64,000 bases of DNA from Nakamurella alba (GTDB taxonomy: Bacteria > Actinomycetota > Actinomycetes > Mycobacteriales > Nakamurellaceae): assembly GCF_009707545.1 (NCBI RefSeq), contig NZ_WLYK01000005.1:124001-188000 (forward strand), in the 5' to 3' direction. The position numbers and the translations under genes are program-made. The notes under the pieces are model-generated. The model saw only the letters and a program-made list of their open reading frames with translations, was not told the origin of the DNA and searched no databases. This document shows positions 16,201 through 25,384 of the stretch, one piece after another. The number at the start of each line of letters is the position of its first letter. The first letter of the stretch is position 1.

Positions 16201-18516
16201 GGTGTTCGGCGCGACGGTGGTGACCACGGTGATCACGGCGGACTGGTTCGGTGCGAGGTCACCGACCGGGCAGCTCACGGTGCTGCCGGTGACGGTGCAG
16301 GTGCCGGCGGGGATGGTCGCCGAGGTGATGGTGACGCCGGTCGGCAGGGTGTCGGTGACGACGGTGGACGCGGCGGTGGACGGCCCGCGGTTGGTCGCGG
16401 TGAGGGTCCACGTCGCCTGGCTGCCGGCCGCCACCGAGCCGGGTGACACGGTGTGGGTCACGGCGACGTCGGCGGAGGTGGTCACGGCGGTGCCGGCCAC
16501 GGCGGTGTTGTTGCCGGCCACGTCGTCGGACACCGCGGAGCTGATCGTCGCGGTGTCGGTGAGGGTGGTGCCGCTCGCCGATCCGGCGGCGATCGACGCG
16601 GTGACCGGGATGGCCAGGGTGCCGCCGTTGGCCAGGGCCGGGGTCGAGCAGGTGACGGTCCGGCCGGAGGCGGAGCAGGTGGTGCCGGACGGCGGCGCGG
16701 CGCTGACGAAGTTCACGCCGGTGGGCAGGGTGTCGGTGACCACGACCGAGGTCGCCTCGTTCGGGCCGTTGTTCACCGCTGTCAGGGTGTAGGTGACCTG
16801 GCTGCCGGCGGTCTGACTGGTCGGTGTCGAGGTCTTGGTGATCCCGAGGTCGGCGATCGCGGACACCGGGGTGTCCACCTGGTTGCCGGTGAAGGTGTAG
16901 TTGCCGCCCAGGGTGCGGGCCCGGTAGGCGAGGTCGGCGGTGTTGGACACGGTCGTGCCCGCGGTCGCGCGGTCCAGCGTGGCGCGGAACCGCACCGTGG
17001 TGGTCTGGTTGACGCCGATGGATCCGCCGGCGCTCGCGGTCGCCCCGGATCCCACCCGGAACCGCACGCTCCGGCTGCCGGCCAGGTACTCGGCGAGGTC
17101 GTCCCCGGCGGCGTCGGTGGCCGCGGTGTTCGCGGTGGTGCCCGGGTTGGCGACCACCACCAGGCTGCCCGGCACGTAGGTGACGTTCGCCGGCAGCGCG
17201 TCGGTGATCACCGAGGCGTCGGCGGGGTCGGAACCGGTGTTGGTCAGCGAGATCTGGTACTGCAGCGTGTCGCCCACCCGGGCCGGGCTGTTGCCGGACA
17301 GGTTGGTCACCGACTTGCTCACCGGGTTGAACGCCGGGGAGTAGAGGTCGATCTGGGTGGTGACCAGGGTCGGGTAGTAGGTGTCGCCGTTGGTGGTGAG
17401 CCGGACGGTGGTGGACGTCTGGCTGTTGGCGAGCACGTTGGTGGCGTTGATCCGGCCGATGTCGGTACCGAAGTTGTTGGTGAAGTTGGGGTTCCGGTTG
17501 GTGATGTCGGTGCCGGCATCACTGATCGCCGAGTCGAAGAAGTTGTTCGACGGCCGGGTGGCGTCGGACAGGGCGGTCCCGTTGAACTCCATGCTGTCGC
17601 CGACGAAGCCGCGGTCGCCCTCCCAGGCCACCACGCCGACGGCCGAGTTCACCGTGCCCGCAGCGGGTGTCAGGAATCCGTTGATGTCGATGGTGGCGGT
17701 GGCCGTGGCACCGGACCCGTTGACGTTCGCGAAGCCGCGGTAGATGCGCAGGTCGCGCAGCGGTGCGGCCGGGTTGCGGTAGGCGACGATCAGCGACCAG
17801 CCTGCGTACCGGTCGGTGCCGGTGTTCGCGGCCATGTCGGCGAACCAGTAGGTGCCGTTGCCGGCCGCCCGCACCAGCGAGGTGACGTCGATGTGGCCGA
17901 CGTAGGGCGAGTAGTCGGTCGACGTGCTCAGGCCCGGGTCGTCGACGGTGCCGGTCAGCGCGGTGTAGGTGGCGGAGGCCGGGGTGCGGAACTTGACGCT
18001 CGCCGCCTGGGCCAGGCTCACCGAGGTCCCCGCCGAGTTGGCCCGGCGGGCGCCCCAGATGAGCTTGGCGTACAGCACCGTCGAGCCGCTGGGCAACGCC
18101 AGGTTCGCGCTGGACGAGTTGCTGGTGGTGGCATCGGTGTCGGCGTCGACGAACGCCATGGTGAAGTCGTTGTTGTTGATGCCGGACCGGGCGGCGGAAC
18201 TGGTGGCCGTGGCCCGCGCGGTGGCACAGGTCGAGGCCGACGTCGGGCAGCTGAGCTGACTGTTGCCGGTGAGCGCGATCGCGCCGTTCTCCTGCGCGGA
18301 GAAGTCGGCGTTGAACGGGATCGGCACGGCCGCCTGCGCCACCGGTGCCTGCACGGTCGTGAGCACCACGGTGAGCCCGAGGGTCATCAACAGCACCGCC
18401 ATCAGGGCGGTGACCCGGTTCGGCCGGCGGATGCGGTGGCGCGGCCGCCCGCCCCTCGCAACGACGGACCCGGAACCGGCTCCCGACCCGACCGACGAAC
18501 CCACCCACCGCGACAT
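7267..18516 (-). CDS. Giant DUF11-repeat cell-wall-anchored surface protein (3749 aa)
   Basis: An 11.25-kb gene for a secreted, probably sortase-anchored adhesin-like protein. The N-terminus has a basic region and a long signal peptide (VTALMAVLLMTLGLTVVLTT, cleavage near AQAA). Residues ~70-390 form a non-repeat head domain with LYAKLIWGARRANSAG and YWFADMAAN. From about residue 394 there are some 26 immunoglobulin-like DUF11 repeats of ~126 residues, each with a strand like ADLSLTKT, VTYTLTVxNxGPSxA, a DxLPxGVT strand and a C-x-(8-12)-C-x-LG pair. A Pro/Gly linker, LPVTG (residues 3714-3718), a hydrophobic segment and RRRR follow. No sortase gene is in the window. The ATG at 18516 has GGAAGG seven bases upstream. 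The frame is intact, with no stop or frameshift. Role: probable stalk-like adhesion or matrix protein (inferred). Confidence 0.92.
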   Translation of the reverse strand: MSRWVGSSVGSGAGSGSVVARGGRPRHRIRRPNRVTALMAVLLMTLGLTVVLTTVQAPVAQAAVPIPFNADFSAQENGAIALTGNSQLSCPTSASTCATARATATSSAARSGINNNDFTMAFVDADTDATTSNSSSANLALPSGSTVLYAKLIWGARRANSAGTSVSLAQAASVKFRTPASATYTALTGTVDDPGLSTSTDYSPYVGHIDVTSLVRAAGNGTYWFADMAANTGTDRYAGWSLIVAYRNPAAPLRDLRIYRGFANVNGSGATATATIDINGFLTPAAGTVNSAVGVVAWEGDRGFVGDSMEFNGTALSDATRPSNNFFDSAISDAGTDITNRNPNFTNNFGTDIGRINATNVLANSQTSTTVRLTTNGDTYYPTLVTTQIDLYSPAFNPVSKSVTNLSGNSPARVGDTLQYQISLTNTGSDPADASVITDALPANVTYVPGSLVVVANPGTTANTAATDAAGDDLAEYLAGSRSVRFRVGSGATASAGGSIGVNQTTTVRFRATLDRATAGTTVSNTADLAYRARTLGGNYTFTGNQVDTPVSAIADLGITKTSTPTSQTAGSQVTYTLTAVNNGPNEATSVVVTDTLPTGVNFVSAAPPSGTTCSASGRTVTCSTPALANGGTLAIPVTASIAAGSASGTTLTDTATISSAVSDDVAGNNTAVAGTAVTTSADVAVTHTVSPGSVAAGSQATWTLTATNRGPSTAASTVVTDTLPTGVTITSATIPAGTCTVTGSTVSCPVGDLAPNQSAVITVVTTVAPNTPAGTLTANGSAASSTPDPNQANNSAAAALTVTTSADLQVTTTAATDPVVAGRPETWTVTVRNNGPSDAAAVQVSVPAVAGQTITSASANQGTCSVTGGAVSCAPGTVAAGTTVTVTVRATVDPSRAAGPLALTGSASSTTTDPVPGNNSSTATVTVQTSADLSLTKVGDPNPVVAGDQVTYTLTVGNAGPSTATGASISDPLPTGVIFSSSADGCTVSSGTVTCPVGTVPVGSVVTRTFVADTDAEGTGEITNVATVSATTPDPVTANNTATARSTSETVADLQIGITASDPVIAGNQITYTITAINNGPSAAASAQIADTAPAGITFSGAVASGGGFSCSTTTTTMSCTSASLPVGVPVTVTLTGTVASTAAGAVTNTATISAATPDPSSGNNSASTTVNVRTRADVAVVLQAPTGPANTVVAGTEVQFGVRVTNAGPSVAQNVVVSGQVPAGLEPIVGSSGGACTVAGGTVTCNLGTLPVGADITIPLTALVRPSVDPGTVTGQAGVGASTTDPQTANNASTATIEVITQADLVAGKSVDPSPLVAGSPATYTLTVLNDGPSDARAVAVSDSLPAALTVLGAAPSSGSCTVAGQAVDCTTAVLPAGSTLTVTVPVTVSAAAGDTELTNTVLASSDATDPTPSDNSASVTSAVERRAHLTLTKTQDATTVEAGSSVTYTLALTNTGPSDAAAVTLADTLPGTMTVVPGGVSATGDACTIATGNRSISCDFGTVPAGQARTVQVIGRVPSGTAAGTVLTNTATAESTTPDTTTGSRSASSTGTVSTAVDLGVIIAPVQDPAEAGSPQGYVLSVVNNGPSFARGAVVSFPLPTGTTFDSATTSVGSCSASGGTVTCSLGDLAPGAAPTVQINLRLDPDLGGSRLTATASVSSQTPDPVSGNNSSSVTQAVAARSDLQVTKTVTGGAPVAGGTVEYRITVTNPGPSTARNPVVTDRIPAGTTFVSATASDDGSCRPGEVLTCRWPSMAVGATRAVTLVLAVPSDTAPGTAISNTASAASDSFDNSPATATATADTTVTTSADLSVRKTVLSGNPVAGGSVQWQIVVRNLGPSAATAVTVDDTPATGVTFTSAATGTGTCSVTGGPLHCELGTLPSGSTVALTVTGTLSADYTGETVGNTATVTSPTSDPVPGNNSATVSTETSASGDLSLTKTVSPATPVAGERATWTLTASNAGPSTSRNVIISDVVPSGVSAIAAVVSGGGTCTATPGVSPGTTVVRCPVATIAAGSSATATVSGLIASNWSAPTVTNTGTVSAGTADPDPTGNSATATAPVGTATALTLTASAPATIDAGRTIGWTFTAANAGPSDARGVQVVVDLPSGIGAVTGSGPGGACTVSGSTATCPAGTVPVGGSAEIVLSAVVNPSTTGALPVSGTASTTSPEAVLSDNTATASTVVTASADLTLAKTFTGGGRAVPGGPVSWNIRVTSAGPSDATGVVVTDTLPAGVSGIAAVWGAAGTACDVDGQTVTCALGTVPPTVPVDITVTGTLSSGFAGTDLVNTATVTSDEDPDPSGDTATSTTPVAVSADLRIGKALVSGIPVAGDTATFELRVSDLGPSDATGVVVTDRLPDELLSPSATVAGNPGTCSIDGRDLTCELGTVPVGSTPVITVTGTLSQSFSSLLVNTATITGTSPDPVSGNNSSTATGSIDESADLAVSTTGPATVVAGTRVEWTVVITNNGPSDAREVTLRELVPVSLRDVTVVPEGGGADCGTTCALGAIGNGSEVRLVVSGMVPAGTAPGTVLRQQPAISSATPDPDGDNNSAAADVTVTAAARLAVVKTVQPEPLVPGTDATYRIVVSNDGPSDAQATVATDPLPEGLTVRAPGSSSTQGSCAAVGRVQSCDLGVLPAGSSVTITVPVTVDVAYAGTSMVNTASVSSPTPDTDPDPAARTGTSDAAVAAVADLTLTKTGPATIVAGQALSWVLTVGNTGPSVARDVVVTDVLPDGLLDASAVASRGDCSFGVDGLTCAIGDLAPGDTTRIRVFLDGGLDPSFTGTEIVNAAQVASSTPEPGEDPADGRSASATTTVTRAADLSVVKVPDAAVFTPGTEAGWTVTVTNTGPSTATDVLLTETLPTGLDDVVITRDGTPVVCEAGVCELGDLLPGRDNAIVLRVTGTIDPTLDGTELANTVAVSSGTPDPAPGNNSVTATTPLTAAAHLVVDKTGPTTIVAGGEISWTITVGNPDGPSTARDVVLTDVLPTGVTGVTFSGDGVCPDAATGGTSVECTLGDLAVGDEVQVVVTGTVDPAFTLAQLTNTAQVRSATADPDPGAGDDTSSLATDVTTAADLSVTKTGPATVVAGQTISWTVEVTSSGPSVARDVVVNDIEPVGVTGLGGSWADGTCTDGVCEIGDLAPGATVVITYTGTVDPAYDGALLVNTATVGSDTADPDTTNDLASSSTTVTRSANLALTKTVAPDPLQPGGTVTWTLTATNNGPSTAEGVLISDSVPAAVTGLTATSTDGTCTITGQAVSCPAAGPIAPGRDVVVTITGTLAGDVGAGTISNTGAVTATTPDPDLTDNGASAGAGTPQADLRVTKTAGTAAFTPGGAASWTIEVVNDGPGTARGVLLSDRLPAGFTGATATVPSGTAGTCTAGDTVTCALGDLPAGATVTVTVAATVPATASGDAANTVSVVSPDETDPSDNTAQAVTPVLAAADLSLTKVAAAETATAGGTVSWRLTVTNDGPVTAPAVVITDPLPAGVTPGTLGDDAAGCSATGSVIRCDIGDLAAGASVSRTITGVVDPGVRETLSNTASVSSGAVDPDPSDNTATARTPVIADSSLSVSKTADRASAEIGQVVTYTITVAEQGSSSAEGVGLVETIPVGGRLVRQDAGQGSYGEGVWTIGTLQPGVPAVLVLEVVYEREGQTVNSVMLTRSGTPVDMTADADVEVLAQGSSPDPGAPGDPGTPPAPGTPPPPGGGLPVTGVPADDLSLWALLLLLAGGALLLGGRRRRGES
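7465..17335 (-). repeat. About 26 tandem DUF11 coding repeats (~380 bp each)
   Basis: The repeats were counted by the recurring start motif (xADLxxxKT, 25 occurrences plus a first, diverged copy beginning near AFNPVSKSV) and the NxGPSxA motif. The copies are diverged at both DNA and protein level (no two look near-identical), so the array looks old and relatively stable rather than freshly expanded. Most copies keep two cysteines in a C-x(8-12)-C-x-(L/V)G arrangement, consistent with one disulphide or metal-free clamp per repeat. The last copy (SSLSVSKTADRASAEIGQ) lacks both cysteines and is the most diverged. Confidence 0.85.
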
Positions 18517-18953
18517 ACGACTGCCTTCCGACGCACACCGTGCGTCCGCGGACCCGGCCGACGGTGCGACCGGAAGCAGTACGGGAGGTGTGTGCTCACC
18601 CTGACCAGGGGAGTAAAGCGATGGTCAACTCGGTCGGGCAAACCTCTACACCCGGTGGCCGGGCGGCTCCGTCGGTGGTCATCGCAACGCTGTGTCGGAA
18701 CACGGCGCCACACTTCCGGGCTGTCGCACCATCGCCGGACAACACCGCGCCATTCTTCCGGGTGATCTCACTCTCGGTCACCGTCGAGCGGCTCCTTCCG
18801 ACGATCGTGTGGTTGTCGGAACGGTGAGGGTGATCTCCGTTGCACCGTCGGTGGAGTCGGCACCACGACCGGACGTTCGTGCTGCATCGTCCGGGATGTC
18901 GTTTGTGCCGGGATTGAACGGAATGCGCGATGTCGTCGCTCGTGGCTCGGGTG
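18517..18953. other. Intergenic region upstream of the giant surface protein
   Basis: About 440 bp without a credible gene. The ribosome-binding site of the giant gene is at its left edge (GGAAGG at 18524-18529 on the minus strand). A TTCCGAC-N12-GTCGGAA inverted repeat is at 18795-18801/18814-18820, and the half-site GTCGGAAC recurs near 18692, so a regulator could bind here. No RNA gene was recognised. Confidence 0.35.
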
Positions 18954-19976
18954 CTATTCGCTGCCGGCACCCGGGATGTCGCGCTGGTACAGCATCGACA
19001 GCACCCGGTTCGGCGGCAGCCCGGTGGTGGTCGAGGTGATGCGGACGACCGACAGCGCGACTGCCGCGTTGTCGGCGGTCGGCAGCACGTCGACCACGGC
19101 GTCCGGCAGCAGCTCGTCCCACGGCTGTCCGCTCGCGAGGGACCGGTCCTGCAGGGCGGCCTCGGTCCGGGTGGCGACGGCCTGCGGGTCGCCGCTCTCC
19201 GGCACCAGCAGGCAGAGCACCGACTGCTCCTCCGGACCACCGGCCCGCACGCCGACCGCGACACCCCGGACGTCGTCGGCCCACCCGGTCGCCGCCGTGT
19301 CCCCGAGGCCGACACCGCTCATCAGCACGACGTCCTCCAGGCAGCCGGCCGCCGCGGCGACCGCCGGTCGCGTCCCGATGCCGGTGGCGCCCGGCCCGGC
19401 GGCGCCCGGGTCGCCGGTGGCGCCGCTGAACACCAGGTCCGCTGCGTCCGGCCGGATCTTCGGGGCGGAGATCGACAGCCGCGCCAGAATGCCGCCGAGG
19501 CCCAGGTCCTGCTCGCGGCTGTAGGTCCCGGAACCGTCGTCCTGCCAGCCCGCGGCGGTGATCGCCGTGGTGATCCGCTGCGCGTCCTGGCCGCCGGAGA
19601 TCACCGTCACCAACGCCGGCGGCTGTCCGGCCTCGATCGCGAAAGCTGCCGCACCGACGTCGATTCCGGTGTCGGTGAGCAGGTCGTCGGGCGGCAGCAC
19701 GGTGAGTGCGGACGCGCCGGCCAGGTCGAGACCCCGCCACAGCGAGCCGTTCTCGAGTTCCTGCAGGGCCCGGATGCGGGCGGAGTCCGACAAGGCGAGG
19801 AAGCCTTCCTCCCCCAGCGCGGCCGGGTCCAGCATCGCCAGCGCCTGCCGGAAGGCGGTCGGCGGCATCGCACCGGTGGTCGGCTCCCCTGCGGTCTGCG
19901 ACGAGCAGGCGGCCGCTCCGAGCGTGACGGCCAGCGCCGTCGTCGTGCCGATCAAGGTGCGCCGCAGTCGATCCAT
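18954..19976 (-). CDS. Putative lipoprotein of unknown function
   Basis: A 340-residue exported protein. A basic start (MDRLRRT) and hydrophobic stretch end in a lipobox (LGAAACSS), so it should be anchored to the outer face of the membrane. The body is soluble and acidic with no transmembrane segment. It shows PPTAFRQALAMLDPAALGEEGFLAL, a LWRGLDLAGA block and a central Gly-rich part with GCLEDVVLMSG; two further cysteines could pair. I do not recognise a catalytic motif. Start ATG 19976 is preferred over GTG 19982; neither has a clear ribosome-binding site. It is transcribed in the same direction as the giant DUF11 gene but is 437 bp away, so a shared operon is unlikely. Confidence 0.75.
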   Translation of the reverse strand: MDRLRRTLIGTTTALAVTLGAAACSSQTAGEPTTGAMPPTAFRQALAMLDPAALGEEGFLALSDSARIRALQELENGSLWRGLDLAGASALTVLPPDDLLTDTGIDVGAAAFAIEAGQPPALVTVISGGQDAQRITTAITAAGWQDDGSGTYSREQDLGLGGILARLSISAPKIRPDAADLVFSGATGDPGAAGPGATGIGTRPAVAAAAGCLEDVVLMSGVGLGDTAATGWADDVRGVAVGVRAGGPEEQSVLCLLVPESGDPQAVATRTEAALQDRSLASGQPWDELLPDAVVDVLPTADNAAVALSVVRITSTTTGLPPNRVLSMLYQRDIPGAGSE

Positions 19977-20038
19977 GATCACGACGCTATCCGGCAGCCG
20001 GGTGCGCCCGGGCCGGGTTCGCACAGTTCGCCGGACGA

Positions 20039-20074
20039 CAACGGCCCCCGCACCACCGGGTGCGGGGGCCGTTG
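20039..20074 (-). terminator. lon terminator hairpin
   Basis: A perfect 16-bp stem (20039-20054 with 20059-20074) around a four-base loop (accg) begins 17 bp after the lon stop codon on the minus strand. Stem length and position make it a strong terminator candidate; it has no T-tract. Confidence 0.8.
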
Positions 20075-20091
20075 CGATCGGGTTCGGTGTG

Positions 20092-22431
<2,340 letters not shown>

Positions 22432-22452
22432 GATGTGGTTCTCCTCAGGATG

Positions 22453-22473
22453 GTTGAGCCTGACTGACTCAAT
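22453..22473 (-). promoter_or_regulatory. HAIR-like (HspR) operator upstream of lon
   Basis: TTGAG (22454-22458) and CTCAA (22468-22472) are separated by nine bases, which is the exact core geometry of the HspR-associated inverted repeat (CTTGAGT-N7-ACTCAAG); 11 of the 14 consensus positions match. It lies 22-42 bp before the lon start codon. HspR represses dnaK, clpB and in some actinobacteria lon, so repression relieved by heat is the likely control. HspR itself is not in the window. Confidence 0.7.
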
Positions 22474-22587
22474 GCATCTGCGCGGACCTTTGTTCCCTCC
22501 CGACACGGACGGCTGTCCGCCCCCGGCGAACAGGCTTCCCGCGGAACGCCGACCCGCCGCGGGTGACCGTTGCTCCGAATCCCGCCC

Positions 22588-23430
22588 GTGCCCGTCTCCC
22601 GCCGCAACCTCCTGCTGGCTCCCGCACTGGCCGTGTTCGCCGGATGCTCACCGGACCGGGCCGGCACCACCACCGCCGTCGCGACGACCACCCACTCCTA
22701 CGGCGCCGACCCGAAGCAGGTGGCCGACCTGCACGTCCCGGCCGGTGCGCCACCGGCGGCGGGGTGGCCGGTGGTGGTGCTCGTGCACGGCGGTTACTGG
22801 AGCCGGCAGTACGACCGGTCGCTGCAGGACGACGTGCTGGCCGACCTGGTGGGCGCCGGGCTCGCGGTGTGGAACGTGGAGTACCGGTCGATCGGCAACG
22901 GTGGCGGATGGCCGATCACCTTCACCGACGTCGGCGCCGCCTGCGACCTGTTGCCGACGGTGGCCGCGGCGTCCCGGCTCGACGTGACGCGGGTGGTGCT
23001 GGTCGGGCACTCCGCCGGCGGCACCCTGGCGCTGTGGGCGGCCGCGCGCCGGGACGCCACCCTGCGGCCGGTCGGGGTGGTGAGCCAGGCCGGGGTCGAC
23101 GACCTGGTCGCCGCTGCCGAACAGGGACTGGGCGGTGGGGCGGTCGCGAAGCTGCTCGGCGGCGATCCGGAGGAGATCCCCGACGTCTACGCCGCCGCGT
23201 CGCCGATGGCCCTGCTGCCGGTCGGCGTCCCGACGCTGGTGATCACCGGCACCGAAGACACCATGGTGCCGATCTCGCAGTCGACGTCTTTCGCCGCCGC
23301 GGCCACGGCAGCAGGTGACGTGGTCGAACTCCGGCAGATCGACGGCGAGGACCACTTCGACGTCCTCGATGCCGGCAGCCGGATCCACGCCGCCACCCGG
23401 ACCTGGGCGCAGGCGCGGGTCCGGGGCTAG
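22588..23430 (+). CDS. Exported alpha/beta hydrolase (lipoprotein-type esterase)
   Basis: A 280-residue enzyme with a Tat/Sec-like start (SRRNLLLAPALAVFAGCSP) whose FAGC is a lipobox, so it is probably anchored outside the membrane; the RR pair could mean Tat export. The hydrolase fold has the HGGYW oxyanion motif of the BD-FAE/kynurenine-formamidase/Est group, nucleophile GHSAGG, acid in ITGTEDTMVPI and His in GEDHFDVL, so the triad is complete. The substrate is unknown, probably a small ester or amide. The start is uncertain: GTG 22588 directly precedes the signal peptide, TTG 22570 is an alternative, and no ribosome-binding site is obvious. It is divergent from lon. Confidence 0.82.
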   Translation: MPVSRRNLLLAPALAVFAGCSPDRAGTTTAVATTTHSYGADPKQVADLHVPAGAPPAAGWPVVVLVHGGYWSRQYDRSLQDDVLADLVGAGLAVWNVEYRSIGNGGGWPITFTDVGAACDLLPTVAAASRLDVTRVVLVGHSAGGTLALWAAARRDATLRPVGVVSQAGVDDLVAAAEQGLGGGAVAKLLGGDPEEIPDVYAAASPMALLPVGVPTLVITGTEDTMVPISQSTSFAAAATAAGDVVELRQIDGEDHFDVLDAGSRIHAATRTWAQARVRG

Positions 23431-23439
23431 CGTGTCCGC

Positions 23440-23862
23440 ATGCCGATCCCGGACTCGCTGCGCACGCTGGTCGAGTCCGGCCCGCTGGCCCACCTGACCA
23501 CGCTGAACGCCTCCGGCAGCCCGCAGGTGACGGTGATCTGGATCGGCCTCGATGCCGATGATCCGGACGTGCTCGTCTCCGGCCACATGGCGGCGAACCT
23601 CAAGGTGCGCAACATGATCCGGGATCCGCGGACGGTGCTGTCCTTCGATGCGCCCCGCACGCCCGGGGTCTTCCTCGCCGAACATGCCGTGCTCACCACC
23701 ACCGCAACGGTCACCGAGGGCGGTGCCTGGGGGTTGCTGGACCGGCTGGCCAAGGTCTACATCTCCCCCGATGCCACCTTCCCGGCGCCGCGGGCGGAGG
23801 GCGGCTTCGTCATCAGGTACCGGATCGACAAGATCGCCGGCGTCGGACCGTGGACCGGGTGA
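23440..23862 (+). CDS. PPOX-class F420/flavin-dependent oxidoreductase
   Basis: A 140-residue split beta-barrel protein of the pyridoxamine-5'-phosphate-oxidase-like family. LAHLTTLNASGSPQVTVIWIGLD is the conserved first hairpin; KVRNMIRDPRTVLSF is the typical K-x-R-N-x-x-x-DP-x-V motif that contacts cofactor phosphate; FVIRYRIDKIAGVGPW closes the barrel. In actinobacteria such proteins usually use F420 or FMN to reduce unknown substrates. The ATG lies nine bp after the esterase stop, so the two genes are probably co-transcribed. Confidence 0.85.
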   Translation: MPIPDSLRTLVESGPLAHLTTLNASGSPQVTVIWIGLDADDPDVLVSGHMAANLKVRNMIRDPRTVLSFDAPRTPGVFLAEHAVLTTTATVTEGGAWGLLDRLAKVYISPDATFPAPRAEGGFVIRYRIDKIAGVGPWTG

Positions 23863-24050
23863 GGCACTGACGCTGGGTGACGGATCAGCGTCCGCAGGCG
23901 CTGGGGACCTCCTGCCGCAGCACGGAATCGCCGGCGGTGCGGCACCGTCGGTGACCGGTGTTGATCATGACGGGGGAATCGCCGGTCGGGCCGGGTGAGA
24001 AGGGTGCCCTGACCTGGATCCGGAGCTCACTGTCTGTAAACATCAGACCT

Positions 24051-25262
24051 ATGTTCGGTCACACACGGCAATCGCCGACAGCTTTCGGCCAGGTCAGGCG
24101 CGGCACCCGCGCTCGCCTGGTCGCGGTCGTCGGCGCTGTGCTGGCGGTTGCCGGGACCGTCTTCGTGCTCCCCGACCGGACCTCGAGCGCGGAGGCAGCC
24201 GCTTCGGCCGCAACCACCGCCCGCGGGCAGGACCTGCGGATCACCATCGCCGGGACCACCGTCGACCTGCGCAACCTCGTGTGGGCCGATACGCCGTTCA
24301 CCGCGTCCCGGGTGGGCGTGTGCCTGCAGGGTGTCGCGCCGACGACCATCACCGATGCCCTCGCGCTGCCGGCGATCTCCACCACCACGGTGACCACGCT
24401 CGGTATCGCCACCCAGCGAACGGTGGTCCTGCCTGCCGGCACCTACACCGCGTCGTCATGTGTGCAGCGGGGCGTCGGTCGGGTGGTCGAGAAGATCGGC
24501 ATCGCGCAGCCTTTCACCGTCGCGGCGGCTGCCGGCGGCGTCTCGAAGAAGGTCAGCGCACCGACCTCGCCGAGCGGACAGAGCATGCCGATCGGCAACC
24601 TGCCCGGCTGGAAGCAGGTGTTCGCCGAGGACTTCACCACTCCGGTGGCTCGCGGCGGGTTCCCCGGTCCGTACGCCGGGAAGTGGATGAGCTACCACGG
24701 TTTCGCGGACACCTACAAGGCCGGCACCTACAACCAGGGCATCATCTCCGCCTCCGGCGGGGTGCTCGACCTGTACCTGCATGCGCAGAACGGGCGCGCC
24801 CAGGTCGCCGCCCCGGTCCCGCTGGTGAACGGGAAATGGGGCGGCCAGACCTACGGCCGGTACACCGTGCGGTTCCGGTCCGACCCGCTGCCCGGCTACA
24901 AGACCGCCTGGCTGCTCTGGCCGGACAGCAACAACTGGAACGAGGGCGAGATCGACTTCCCCGAGGGCAATCTCGGCGGCACCATCCACGCCTTCAGCCA
25001 CTGCGTCGGCAATCCGCAGGCCAACTGCGGGTACAAGGACACGGGCGCCCGCTACACCTCCTGGCACACCGCCACCGTCGAGTGGACCCAGGGCCGGGTG
25101 GTGTTCCTGCTGGACGGCAAGCAGGTGCTGGTCACCACCTCCGGCGTCCCCAGCACCCCGATGCACCTGGTTCTGCAGACCGAGAGCACCAGCAGCACAC
25201 CCGATCTCAGTCGCAGCGGGCATCTGCAGATCGACTGGGTCGCCCTCTACACCCGCACCTGA
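24051..25262 (+). CDS. Secreted glycoside hydrolase family 16 (beta-glucanase-like)
   Basis: A 403-residue exported enzyme. A signal peptide (LVAVVGAVLAVAGTVFVLP) is followed by a ~140-residue N-terminal domain of unknown type and a GH16 jelly-roll from about residue 180 (GWKQVFAEDFTTPV). The catalytic signature NEGEIDFPEGN is intact, with nucleophile E300, D302 and acid/base E305. Aromatic substrate-binding residues WLLWPDSNNW precede it. GH16 enzymes cleave beta-1,3(4)-glucans, agar, carrageenan or similar; the substrate cannot be told from this. The ATG at 24051 was chosen because it places the signal peptide at the N-terminus; longer in-frame starts at 23958 and 23967 add non-conserved residues. 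Confidence 0.88.
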   Translation: MFGHTRQSPTAFGQVRRGTRARLVAVVGAVLAVAGTVFVLPDRTSSAEAAASAATTARGQDLRITIAGTTVDLRNLVWADTPFTASRVGVCLQGVAPTTITDALALPAISTTTVTTLGIATQRTVVLPAGTYTASSCVQRGVGRVVEKIGIAQPFTVAAAAGGVSKKVSAPTSPSGQSMPIGNLPGWKQVFAEDFTTPVARGGFPGPYAGKWMSYHGFADTYKAGTYNQGIISASGGVLDLYLHAQNGRAQVAAPVPLVNGKWGGQTYGRYTVRFRSDPLPGYKTAWLLWPDSNNWNEGEIDFPEGNLGGTIHAFSHCVGNPQANCGYKDTGARYTSWHTATVEWTQGRVVFLLDGKQVLVTTSGVPSTPMHLVLQTESTSSTPDLSRSGHLQIDWVALYTRT

Positions 25263-25268
25263 CCCGCC

Positions 25269-25379
25269 CCCGGCGCGAGGATCAACTTCGCAGGCGCGTG
25301 TGAAGATGCCGCGAAAGGGACTGGTGGGACAGGAGTCGCCACTTTCGTACGCGCCTGCGAAGTTGATCCTCGCGCCGGG
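25269..25379. repeat. 31-bp perfect inverted repeat with 49-base centre
   Basis: Left arm 25269-25299 and right arm 25349-25379 are perfectly complementary over 31 bp, with a 49-base centre. It fills the gap between the converging GH16 and isomerase genes almost completely. The outer arm (cccggcgcgaggatcaac) and length are more like a non-autonomous mobile or REP-type element than an ordinary terminator, but it could serve as a bidirectional terminator. There is no transposase and no obvious target-site duplication. Confidence 0.85.
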
Positions 25380-25384
25380 TGGGG

